A DNA stretch of 64,000 bases from Chromobotia macracanthus (Eukaryota; Chordata; Actinopteri; Cypriniformes; Botiidae): assembly GCA_036877525.1 (NCBI GenBank), contig JAZGTH010000098.1, forward strand, positions 1,178,001-1,242,000, written 5' to 3'. The translations under genes were made by a program, and so were the position numbers. Positions within the stretch are counted from its first letter, which is position 1, and every line of letters begins with the position of its first letter. Positions 26,069 through 37,700 of the stretch are shown here, in pieces. The notes beneath the pieces are model-generated. The model searched no databases and was not told where the DNA came from. It saw only the letters and a list, made by a program, of their open reading frames with translations.

Positions 26069-26091
26069 CATGTATGTATGTATGTATGTAC
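26069..26091. repeat. (GTAT)n microsatellite
   Basis: Short run of TATG/GTAT tetranucleotides. Confidence 0.75.
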
Positions 26092-26475
26092 CCTTGCCTG
26101 TAATAAATCACATTATTCTTTTGGCTGGATGGCAGTTATTCTGTTGCTTCGAACAATGCTTCTGCTTTAAGTATATCTGCTTTTTTTTATGCCCTGTGGA
26201 GATCGTTTCAGATGAAGGTGTGTACATTGGCAAAGAATTTATACTGCAGAAAATGGATTGTCTGCTAGGGGAGTGTGCATGTCGGTGTGTGTTTGCACCT
26301 ATGGTGTGTGGGTGGGTGGGTGTGTGTGCAGGAAAATGGGTGCACCTCATCCGTGAAAAAAAACAATGCTGAAAAGTAGATTAGGAGCTCAGGGTGAGAT
26401 TGGCTTGGCATTATACAAGCACAACTCTCTTTGGTGGTCCCCTGGAAGAATTGGCTTTAGTGAAGCAGATCCTTT

Positions 26476-26599
26476 GCCATTTCCCAGAAGAGGTGCCGTC
26501 ACAACCTGTGAGTCACATAGTTGCTGACAAAAGGGGAGGGTTTTGCTAATCATTGAGAACTGGCCTTTTGGGTTTCCTATTTGCAGAAACAACAGTGCA
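26476..26599 (+). repeat. 120-bp duplicated segment (copy 2)
   Basis: Direct-orientation partner of 24422-24544, about 2.05 kb downstream. Flanks differ, so the duplication is confined to this block. Confidence 0.85.
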
Positions 26600-27116
26600 A
26601 CTATTTGTTGCTCAACAGTATATGTCATTACAGGTAATTTTACTTTCACACAACGTGTTGTGACATAACCCAGCAATATTTTATAAATTAAAATATAATA
26701 AAATTTTCTTTTATTGAAACGTGATGGATGCAAACCAAAACATATACTATTATTTGTAAAATCAGTGCAGATACAGCTGCTTCACATTATTTACCAGTTT
26801 AAGAGTTGAAGAATCAAAACAGTCATACATCATTCCGATCTGGTAAACAATTCTAATTGGATCAGCCACTTTGACACCATTGTAGAGGAGCTAATATAAG
26901 CACAGCTGTGAACCCACATTATTTGAACACTTTGCCAAATTATGACATTGCTTGACAACCGTAAACATTATGCGGTTACACAAGTCATTAAAACGTCAAA
27001 AACCAAAACACTCACATTGTAATCAGCAAAGCTGTCTAAATTGTTTACTATCACATGGTATATACCATCATACAGCCCTAATTATATTTAGTTATAAATC
27101 TTCTGAGGAAGTTACA

Positions 27117-27245
27117 GAACAATAAAATGTTTCTCCAATCTTTACATTCAGTCCGAATACAATAATAGGATGTTCTACCTACCAAACAAAATGTGTCATG
27201 TTGTGGAGGAGGCGTGGCTTTGGTGAGCACTCTGAAGGGAGCACT
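27117..27245 (+). repeat. Dispersed repeat pair, copy 1
   Basis: CATTCAGTCCGAATACAATA followed by ATAGGATG and GGAGGCGTGGCTT; the same order occurs at 42655-42785. Confidence 0.65.
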
Positions 27246-27920
27246 ATTTGCTTTGCATAACTACAGTTCTAGCTCTTCCAGTTTTGTTGTTTTAATGTTG
27301 AATGCAGACTGCTGCCTCCTGCTGGTATGGGAGAGTTATGTTCTCACGCAAGCGTAGAGCATACACACTAGTTGGCTGTGGCTGTAATCTGTCCAGTGTG
27401 TTCAAGTGCAGTTTTTGTTAACCTGATGCAGGTGATGTGAGGTGACGCCAAACGACCACAGTCGGCTTTCCTCAGTACTAGTTCTTTGACAGTATGGTGT
27501 ATCCCTCCCCTTTCGCTTACCACAATAATAACTTCACAAAGGCAACAGTCTGTGCTATTCCTAACCCCTGTGGCATTACAAATAGATGCAGCTTTGTATT
27601 TGTGCCGCTCATGTGTTCAATTACAATCACTGAAGTTTTTCTGCTCAGTGCTGTGAAATGAGGAAATATTTTCCATAAGTCATTAAGAACTACAGCTGGT
27701 CCTCAGATTCCACAGAAAAGAGGGAAAAAACACGAAATCCACCTCACCTTGACTTTATTTTACTTAGAGAGGTGATGTAATATTCTGGAGAGAATGGACC
27801 ATGAAGTTTGGCTCACATTCCTGCCAAATGTCCATCCTTGAAGGTAACAGTGAAAGTCAGATGTTTTAAATAGTTCCCTGAATCTATTACAGTAATCATG
27901 CGGCAAAACTGAACAAATTT

Positions 27921-28135
27921 AAAGTGATAGTTCACTCAAAACTGTAAATTGTTCCATCATTTACCCTCATGTCATTCCAATCCTTGGAATCCAATCCTTT
28001 CCATTTGGTTACCAACGTACTTCAGAATATCTTCTTTTATGTTTCTTAAAAGCAAGAAAATCATACATGTTTGAAATGACATGATGGTGAGGAAATTCTG
28101 GAAGAATTTTCATTTTTATGTGAACCATCCCCTCA
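27921..28135. repeat. Fish MITE with GATAGTTCACTCA-type terminal inverted repeats
   Basis: Left end AGTGATAGTTCACTCAAAAC with CCCTCATGTCATTCCAA; right end, read in reverse, GGGATGGTTCACATAAAAAT. This is the layout of a very abundant cyprinid MITE. Terminal repeats are diverged, so the copy is old. Confidence 0.7.
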
Positions 28136-28588
28136 ACTACTTATGTGTTTCCCTGTGTATCCTTTCAACCAAATTCCAGTAGTTTGGCTTTTTAATACAC
28201 AATCTGAGATCATTGTTGAATCAAGCCAAGCTTTATCAGATTTTTCAGCTTTGCAGGCAAAAGCAGGACATTGTGTGCGCTGTCAGCTTGATCCAGAAAA
28301 CTGGCGTTAAGACGTGCGTGACATGAATGGCAGGTTGTGCGGAGGGTGTGCGGGTAAGCGGGCTTGACTCGTGCTGTGTGGAGTGACTGAGCAGATGGGC
28401 TGGAGGACTGGCGGTTGGTGCCAGACGTGGGGAGGGCAGAGAGGTTTAGTAAGATGCTTGCCGCCATGTTGGAGAGCCACCTGCTTTTTGGCATCACGTC
28501 AGTCCCTCAGCACTTAAACATGTTTGTGGCAGCCGCAAGGTCAATGCGTCCGCCTGCGTTCCTTTTAAATGGATTTTAGGGTGCCAAC

Positions 28589-28755
28589 CCAGCTTACAAT
28601 TTTAGGTTGTAAGAACATTTCCCAACGTTTCCATTGGGAACCAAAATGGTAAAAATGTTATTTTGAAAGTTCTAGGAACAATCAAAATATCTATTTTTTA
28701 GATGTTATATTAATGTTATTGCTTTGTTGTAAGAACGTTATTTTTTAAGTTAATA
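28589..28755. repeat. CCCAGCTAAC-family MITE, truncated
   Basis: Left half only: CCAGCTTACAATTTTAGGTT through TTAATGTTATTGCTTTGTTG, then unrelated sequence. Located in MAP3K intron 1. Confidence 0.7.
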
Positions 28756-28909
28756 TATTATAGCTGTGTGTTTTTCCTACAATACTAATTTACTGTTTAC
28801 TTGTTTAAAGCATGTTTTTCATAAACACTCTTTTTCTTTGGAAATGTCACATTATGTTAAGTAAATAAATACATGTGTCATTTGTGTTTCGTTATGTTTT
28901 CCATTTTGT

Positions 28910-29055
28910 TCTTGTAGCTCAAATTGGTAGAGCGAAGCATTATCAGTGCAAAAGATTGTGGGTTCGATTCCCAGGAAACACACATACTGATCAAATGTAG
29001 AGCTTAAATTAAGTGTAGGGTGTTTTGACAAATGCATATATGTAAAAAAAAAAAA
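28910..29055 (+). repeat. tRNA-derived SINE
   Basis: Pol III A box TAGCTCAAATTGG at 28915-28927 and B box GGTTCGATTCC at 28961-28971, followed by CAGGAAACACACATACTGAT, a body ending AAATGCATATATGTA and an A-run. Spacing and 3' extension fit a fish SINE; the head is too degenerate for a working tRNA. Confidence 0.85.
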
Positions 29056-30514
29056 GGTAGCTTGAGGTACAAATCAAGTGGCAAGACAAAACCAAGATTC
29101 TGAAATTGACTCTGACAAATTGTGGTACTTGTTTATTCATAGCATTTTAAGAAGTCTTCTCTCAAGCATCTTGACCCACGTGCTGTCACAGACCTGTCGT
29201 GGAATCTTGTGACCGTGGTTCTGTGATGTGCTCTGGTGGCATTTACTCTCTCTGCTGCTCAGCACTGCCTCTGCGCGCTGAGCATACGCCTTGGCCTGCG
29301 TTCTGGAAACTTACAGCAAACTCTTTTGTGTTGCCGTCAGGAGTCCGGGACATTTTTCTGCACTGACTGTTTCTGCAGAAACTCAGGGAGATGCAAGCTT
29401 TAGAAAGGGAAAAAGAAAAAATAAAAGCCGTTTGAATGAGGCTTAGAGACAAAAAAGACGCTTTATAAGACATGCCAGGGAGAGGGGGTGTGTCTGAGTT
29501 TAGATTCCCACTGAGCAAAACTCCAGTAGTAACTGGTTACTGTGTGCATCATCTTGAAAGAATGACTGTGAAGCAATTATCTCTTTCAACACTTGTCTTT
29601 TCATCTTTGGACTATTAAAAGAGTCTTTTGAGACTATAATTAAGCGTGTAGGGTTCAAAGTTTATCCTGCATTCACTGGATACTGTATGCTGCAATTTAG
29701 TGTTTGTAATTTCAGCCAAGGTCACGACTTTAGTTTTGTTTTGCTCATTTTGGTTAAAATACAAGAGGACTTTAGCAGTTGTTTAGCAGTTGTTTTTCTT
29801 CCATCCATTGTCTTTGAATAAACAAATGAATCAGTCAGATATGGGCAGTTGTTATTTAAGCACAAAATAAGGCTGCATGATTTGTTCTTTACCTGAGTAA
29901 AAAACGGACCATAAAAGGAGACAGTTTGTTAATGGCCACTGTAGCGCCCCTTGTGGAAGCACAAAGAATGCAACTTGCCTTGCAGCACATTTTGCACCAA
30001 ATCTAACTTTAGTTAGAAGCATCTGCATTCATTTAGCCCGGGAGAGTATGTTATGTTAAATTTAGGAGTTTGTTAAAATTCCTAAACTTAATTATAAGCA
30101 ATAGTGCCAATACTTTTATAATTTGAACCAACTTAGCGTTTTTAACAATATACCACGACTGCCTGGACAAAAGCTTGCTATGTCAGTGTCTTGTTATTCC
30201 CTTTTAACTTCAGCAGCTTTTGAAATCATGTCCCTTCATCTGCAGAAAGTGCTGTTTTTTTCAAGAATCAAGACTTGTCGTTTCCAGCTAGGTAATTTGA
30301 TATAATCACCACAAGAGCCATCAGAAGAGAAACAGCCACTTAGCTGTACTGCTGTTATATTTGGCTCTGTTTTTACAGGCTGATGGGGAAAAAAATGAAT
30401 TGCTCCAGTTTGCATAGCTATTTTTTAGAATGCCGCACTTTTCATGCAAATGTTTGAGACCTTTTCACTATCGCTCTTGTACTCTCGACCCGTAGTCAAG
30501 TAATAAGAGAACCA

Positions 30515-30780
30515 AGCTAAACTAGCAATTTTAGGTTATAAGAACATTTCCCTAATGTTTTCATTAAAGAAATAAAAACATTAAAAATTTTATTTTGATA
30601 GTTCTACGAAAGTTCAAAATGTCCAGATTTTATTTTTTTATAAGAATGTTATTCAAACATTTTTAATTCATTTTTAAAAAGTTCCACGTATTTCATATAT
30701 TATATTTAACATTAAAAATACATTCTACTTATGTTACTGAAAGAATTTGATAACTCTGAAAATGTTCCCTGTTAGCTGGG
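30515..30780. repeat. CCCAGCTAAC-family MITE
   Basis: From AGCAATTTTAGGTTATAAGA to CCCTGTTAGCTGGG. MAP3K intron 1. Confidence 0.75.
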
Positions 30781-32169
30781 AAAGGCTGCCCCTGAGTTCG
30801 GGGGTCATCTCGCTCTTTTGCTAACGACTGTAATTGTGCTGCTCTGAGGCGACTTGCCAATATTGTTGCATGAAGCTGATAATTATAAATGGAGAAAAAG
30901 AAGATCTTATTGTCTTTTCGCCTTTCATGTGTCAGAATATGAAAAAACGCTCTCAGATCAGCTCGTGGCTGCTGGTGACACATTTTCTGTCCGGCATTAA
31001 AAGCTTTCTGACACATCTCTAAAGAACTCTGTGGTCGCTACCTTTAGCTTTCCCCTGGCTTTTATCCTGCATACTGTGGTTTAACAATGTCTCAAGGGTG
31101 ACAGGGTGCTTTCCATCTTCAAAGGCAACAACACTACTGTCTCTCTCTTTTAGAGAATGACAGACTCTGGCAGCTGCTGGGAGATGATGGCTGTATTTGC
31201 TATTGGCACACAGAGACACGCTGTTTGTGTTTAGTGTTGAGCGCTGCATTGTTTGCATTGAATTATGAATAACTGGTCATTACAGTATGAAGAGAACTGC
31301 ATGTGAGGCACAAAAAGGTGGAAAATGTCTTTTATGATGGGCTTGTGTTACAAGCAATCCAATTTTTCTTGATCTTTTGAAATTGATGAGTTTGTTGTGC
31401 CAAAAAATATTATAACATTCTTATAACTTTCAGAGATAAACAGTCCAAAAGAAAGGAAACAGAGTCTCACCACAAACCTGTTCAACACCTGAGGCAGGTC
31501 TGCAGAATTGTATGAGCAACACAGGGTGGGAAAACCCTCAAAACACAGTCTAACCACACTCAAAACCTGCAGCACTGTGCCTTATGTTTGTTTAGGGCAG
31601 TGTGGTTTTCAATTGTTCACAACAATATTTAACGCCCCCTCACTCACAATTTCTACGCAGTAAAATATTCTAGAGTATGTAGAATAACAAGACAGATGTG
31701 TAATTGTTATAAAAATAACCAAACACTAAGAATCATTTTATCTTTTTAGTTGTTATATCCTATTTTAATGCTTGTTCATATTTTAAATTATTTTAAGTCA
31801 TACCGAGGAAGTTTGTTGAGGCCCCCTTGTGGTCCCCAGCCCCCAAGTTGAGAAACACTGTTATACAGATGTGATGTGACAGCTTATTGATAAAGGCTTT
31901 TTGATTAATTGAGTAACTCTGCCCAGTCCTGCAGTCCTAGTTTTATTTCAATGTCATTTTCTTTCATTGGTAAATTTTGCAATAGTACTGATTTCTGCAC
32001 TGGGTGGAAGAGTAGAAACAACTGAACCATAATGTTGCATAAATCTTCTCTGATGTTCAGTGTTACTAGGGACTGTTTGGTTTTTTTAATTTTTGTTAAT
32101 ATTTTTGTCTGTTTGTTGCCATTTTGAAGTAATTATGTCTCTAATTTACTGCTTCTAATTTGTTTGCAG

Positions 32170-32253
32170 AGTGAAGATTTTCCCAGATGAAAGGAGTCGA
32201 GCGTTTAGCTCGAGTTCACTAGGGTCACTTCCTGATGATGACAGTAAACATGG
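32170..32253 (+). other. MAP3K exon 2: 5' UTR and start codon
   Basis: Acceptor TTTGCAG at 32169 and donor ATGG|GTAAGC after 32253. Three ATGs share one frame (32235, 32238, 32250), with an in-frame TAG 15 nt before the first. I choose 32250 because its context AACATGG is strong and because splicing to the exon at 42907 gives MDDEEALNSIM, the known MEKK2/3 N-terminus. An upstream ORF of 11 codons (ATG 32187, stop 32220-32222) precedes it. A CT microsatellite starts 5 nt past the donor. Confidence 0.8.
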
Positions 32254-32344
<91 letters not shown>

Positions 32345-34720
32345 TTTCTCTTAATCTCTCTCGCTCACTCACTCGCTCTTCTTTTGGTTTTACACACACT
32401 CTTACTCTTCATTGCTCAAACATTTCCCGTTAACAGTTGCTTTGAGCAAAGCAAAACAGAGACATATTTATAACTTGGCTCGTCTTGTGATGTATTTTTA
32501 AGGTCTTGTTGTAAAAAACAATTAACAATTACTCTGCAGTTTTTACATATGTTAAACATCAATATATCAAGGTCACATATGTGTATTCTCTGGAAATTTC
32601 TTATTCAGTCACCATAGCGTTAAAAACGCCACTGTAGTATAATATTAAAATGTTAACTGTGGCAGACATATTAATGACCTTGCAGTGCTAAAAATTACAT
32701 CATCAAAGGTGAATTTTGCCACTGTACAGCATTCATTTGCATAATTAATGTTTAGAGAAAAATGTGGAACTGAGAAAATGCATTTGCATTTTGTTGCAAA
32801 TTTAATCAGTGATGCCAGGTTTAGTGCAAAGTGTAAACTCCCAGCTAACAATGTTAGGTCCAAGGACATTTCCCTAACATTTACATTAAGTAACAAAAAT
32901 TTTAAAAATGCTATTCTGAACACTCTAGGAACATTCAAGACATCCACGTTGTAATAACCTTATTGCTTGTGTATAAAAATGCTGTTCAGACAATTTTTAA
33001 TGATGTAACTTTTTAAAACATTCTAACTATGTTAAAAATAACATTTTTGATATATGATATACAATGTTAAACAAATGTTCTTCTAATGTTACTGCAAGAA
33101 CGTTTTTTGCAAGACGTTACCCAACGTTCAGTTAACCTGAGATCGTTCAAAATCCAGTTACAAATAATAAACCTACATGTATTTTTAGTCAACCAATGTA
33201 CATGAAAAATGTCATTTGCGTCATTCTCTGGAATCGTTCAGAGTTAAATTGACAATTTGAGCCCATTCACAGAAATTGTACTGAAGTTTAAATCAGAGAC
33301 GCTATTACAGAATCTCTTTACACATTCATAATCACAAGTCTAAATGAGCCTAATGACACAGCCTTTAGGAAACTTAAATTAAACCCCATTTTAATCATTG
33401 GGATGTGCATGATGTTTTATATTGCCTGCAAAATCATTGTAAATATATAGTGAAAATTCAACATGTTGCCCAGTCTTAATATACAGTTGTATACGATATA
33501 CAATTTCACTCAGACTTGAATGTTACTATAGTTATTTATATAATAATACAAGACATCTGATGACCTTGGTTCCACACAAACTGTTTGTCTAATTGTCATT
33601 GTGTGTTTAACGTAAGTGTGCTCTTATCATTTGTAACTCGTGACTTTGTGTCTGTGTGTATAGATGGCGGTCTTCAAAATGGACCCGGGCAGCACAAGAA
33701 CTCACAAGGTTTGTCATTTGTTTCTAATCTTTTGGATTCATTAATACATACTGTATACCAAGGGATCTAAACAGTTCAAAACGGGCACCAATGACAGTGT
33801 GAAGTACGTGGCATTCTTATCCACCGGTGACACAGTTACTGAAGCACAAAGCAAACAAAGACATGCCCACTGAAACTATTACACCATCAGCATTTTTCCT
33901 CTTGCTGAAAATTAACCCTGTGTTTTTGAATAGGGGAAAACCCATACGCAAACCTGTCAGATATGCCCGAGCAATATTTCCAACACCGCAATCAATACAA
34001 AATATGAACAAAAATAACCTATATACTGCATAAAGACATGAAGATGTTTTGCATTTATATTATTTTCCTGACAATTCAGCACCCACCCACCCTTCTATAC
34101 TGTAATTCAAGAACAAAGTAAATGTTTAAAACAGTGTAGTATTCATTCCTCATGTAAACTGGAAAAAAAATCCTGTGTTAAATAGTGTCCCGACAGGGTA
34201 ATTTTCATTCCAGTAATGAGAATCACCAATGTGAGTAAAAGAGAATTACAAACAAACTCAAAGAAAAACATCTGGACACATTACGGTAATGAGAATCACC
34301 AATGCGAATAAAGAGAATTACTTTAGGGGTGCTGAATTTTAATTAGAGTAATGTTATATTCCAAAAACTCATAATGGTTTTATTTCTATTCTAAACTCTC
34401 ATCATCTTTCTGCACATTATCCCCTACTTAATTTTTTGTGGGGTAAAAAATTGAAGTGACATGTTATTGACAGGCTTAACAAGATTCACCTTCTGGTATT
34501 ATCAGTCTATTAGTCTGTTGATTTCTATGCATGTGTAAAGAATGAGGACAGGCAGGGAATTATGGGTATAATAGCAGTGAGGTAAAGAGAACCAGAGTAG
34601 CTCTAATCTCACTGAATGCTTTAGTGGTGATGTGTTCGGCTGTGCTGAGGAAATCCCCTCTGCCTTCATTCCCTTCAGCTCTGATCACATCAGAGTCTCC
34701 TCCAGCTTGCCTTGCCAGCG

Positions 34721-34779
<59 letters not shown>

Positions 34780-37700
34780 ATTTGTAAATGTGGTTTACAA
34801 GGACTCTCCATAGACGTAATAATTTTTAAACTGAGCTAATCAAACTTTTTATCCACTTCCCCAATCCCCAGCCCTAAACCTAACCCTCACAGAAAACTCT
34901 TGCCATTTTTAAATTAAAATAAAATCACCATTTAGTGTTTTTTTAAAGCCGTTTGGTTTATAATGACACAGGAAGTGTCCTCGTAAAGCATGTTTATATT
35001 GTTATACACATGCCATTATACACATTTGTGTCTCTGTAAACCACACACACGCACACACGCACACACGCAACTGCCTTGAGAAACCTTTAACACAAACAGA
35101 ACTTTGCCTTAAGGCTTGAATTAACAAAAGCTTGCAGAGAGATTGTGAGTTTGGATAAAGTTTCACTTGGAAACTTTATCCTTGATTGTTACAGTTGGAA
35201 GTTTTGGTGGTCTGAGATAATCTAAAGTGGGAATGTTGCTAATGAATCTTTTATTAAACTCCATGTTTTTTTAATTTCCATGTCAAATTAATGTTCAATA
35301 GAAACTAATACACACTTGAGCACACCTCTTGATTTAATTCAATTTACATGAATATTTCCAAATTAAATTAAAAACAATGGCTTGTAGCTTTCAAGTATTT
35401 CTCAATTAAGTTAATTTTTCCAATTATTTGTTCAGGTAAACGGTCAGTAATACACAAAGAATTCAATTATCAGCCGTGAATGGTTTTATCTTTTTGTTGT
35501 TAATACTGTTGTTTGGTTGATATGAACAACAGTATAGAGGTACATAAGGCCCATTTGCATTGCAATGCTTAATGCACAGATACAATATTTGTAAACAAAT
35601 ATAAAATCAACTTTTACTTTCATGCCTGTCAAGACAAGCACACTGGCCAGGAAGTGCATTCATCTGTTTATGCATGCTGCAGCATTACTGTGAGTATGTG
35701 CCCCCATACACAGTCAGACATAGTCAGACAGTACTGGCATACTGATTAACTGAGTTGGTAATCTGTACTAACGATACTGGCGAATAACTGGTATGGCTAC
35801 TTTTTTATTTTGGTATCAACCAAAGGATCTGTTTCATCTGTTACACCCCTGTGACTATATATATCTGTTTGTGAGAAACAGGCTTTGTGTAATGTCACTG
35901 GCTGTTGGCTCTTCTGGTGCTTGTTGTAATGCAGTGAAACATGGTTCCTGATGCAGGAGGGAGGGAGGTTGGGAGGGAGGTTGGGAGGGAGGTTGGGAGG
36001 GAGGTTGGGAGGGAGGTTGGGAGAGAGGTTGGGAGAGAGGTTGGGAGAGAGGTTGGGAGAGAGGTTGGGAGATAATAGTAACAAAGAATCAGAATGGACT
36101 AGTGAAAGAGGTTTAACAGGAAGTGAGGAGAGAAAATAACAGCATAGTGAGAGACAGACTCAAACACTGTTAGATAGGAGAAAGTCATAGAGCGAGAGAT
36201 ATAAGACTAAGAGACTGAGAGAGAGAGACTGAGAGAGAGAGACTGAGAGAGAGAGACTGAGAGAGAGAGGCTGAGAGAGAGAGGCTGAGAGAGAGAGGCT
36301 GAGAGAGAGGCTGAGAGAGAGAGGCTGAGGAGAGAGGCTGAGAGAGAGAGGCTGGAGAGAGAGAGGCTGAGAAGGAGCTGAGAGAGAGAGGCTGAGAGAG
36401 AGAGGCTGAGAGAACTGAGGTGAGAGGAGGCTGAGAGAGAGAGGCTGAGAGAGAGAGGCTGAGAGAGAGAGGCGAGAGAGAGAGGCTGAGAAGAGAGGCT
36501 GAGAGAGAGAGGCTGAGAGAGAGAGGCTGGAGAGAGACTAGAGAGAGAGGCTGAGAGAGAGGAGAGAGAGAGGCTGAGAGAGAGAGGCTGAGAGAGAGAG
36601 GCTGAGAGAGAGAGAGAGGCTGAGAGAGAGAGGCTGAGAGAGAGGCTGAGAGAGAGAGGCTGAGAGAGAGAGGCTGAGAGAGAGAGGCTGAGAGAGAGAG
36701 GCTGAGAGAGAGAGGCTGAGAGAGAGAGGCTGAGAGAGAGAGGCTGAGAGAGAGAGAGAGAGGCTGAGAGAGAGAGGCTGAGAGAGAGAGAGAGAGAGGC
36801 TGAGAGAGAGAGAGAGAGAGGCTGAGAGAGAGAGAGAGAGAGGCTGAGAGAGAGAGAGAGAGAGAGGCTGAGAGAGAGAGAGAGAGAGAGGCTGAGAGAG
36901 AGAGAGAGAGAGAGGCTGAGAGAGAGAGAGAGAGAGGCTGAGAGAGAGAGAGAGAGAGGCTGAGAGAGAGAGAGAGAGAGAGGCTGAGAGAGAGAGAGAG
37001 AGAGAGGCTGAGAGAGAGAGAGAGAGAGAGGCTGAGAGAGAGAGAGAGAGAGAGGCTGAGAGAGAGAGAGAGAGAGAGGCTGAGAGAGAGAGAGAGAGAG
37101 AGGCTGAGAGAGAGAGAGAGAGGCTGAGAGAAGAGGGAGAGAGAGAGAGAGGCTGAGAGAGAGAGAGAGAGAGAGGCTGAGAGAGAGAGAGAGAGAGAGG
37201 CTGAGAGAGAGAGAGAGAGAGAGGCTGAGAGAGAGAGAGAGAGAGAGAGGCTGAGAGAGAGAGAGAGAGAGAGGCTGAGAGAGAGAGAGAGAGAGAGGCT
37301 AGAGAGAGAGAGAGAGAGAGGCTGAGAGAGAGAGAGAGAGAGAGGCTGAGAGAGAGAGAGAGAGAGGCTGAGAGAGAGAGAGAGAGGCTGAGAGAGAGAG
37401 AGAGAGGCTGAGAGAGAGAGAGAGGCTGAGAGAGAGAGGAGGAATGTTAAAGCTCCAGTTTGTCCCTCTCAGCCTTTATCAGACCATCAAATCAAATTTC
37501 ATTTCTCAGGAAACCATAATGTTTTTATCAACAGTTATTTATTCTTTTACTTGAAATGGGACTTAAGTTGATTTATTTGATTGAATGAAAATGTTAGGCT
37601 ATGATGTTATTGGTTAATTGTACTTTCATAATAAGCCATTATAGTAATTTATTAGATCTTGATCTTTTGTAGAATTACATGCAGTGATAAATCATGTCCC

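Larger units (their letters stand above)
21459..32169 (+). other. MAP3K intron 1 (10.7 kb)
   Basis: A long first intron with no supported exon. It contains degenerate MITEs (21945-22085, 27921-28135), GGTTGCTA-type tandem repeats (24218-24377), a duplicated 120-bp segment (24422 and 26476), a tRNA-derived SINE (28910-29055), two CCCAGCTAAC-family MITEs (28589 and 30515) and a possible decayed DNA-transposon end near 31800-31862. Confidence 0.65.

Noticed and set aside
28911..28985. Possible tRNA gene on the plus strand
   Set aside because: A and B boxes are present, but the arms do not pair well and the sequence continues into a SINE body with an A-rich tail.
31800..31862. AGTTGAGAAACACTG-type end suggesting a hAT element
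   Set aside because: Only one possible end is visible, with no partner end or target duplication, so it was left as a remark in the intron entry.
32170..32253. Alternative coding frame through exon 2 (VKIFPDERSRAFSSSSLGS)
   Set aside because: It would need the earlier exon-1 donor and then runs out of frame into a TGA at the exon starting at 42907, so it cannot encode the kinase N-terminus.
35797..36084. Minus-strand frame encoding NLSP/NLPP repeats
   Set aside because: It is a straight translation of the 12-bp minisatellite, whose period is a multiple of three.
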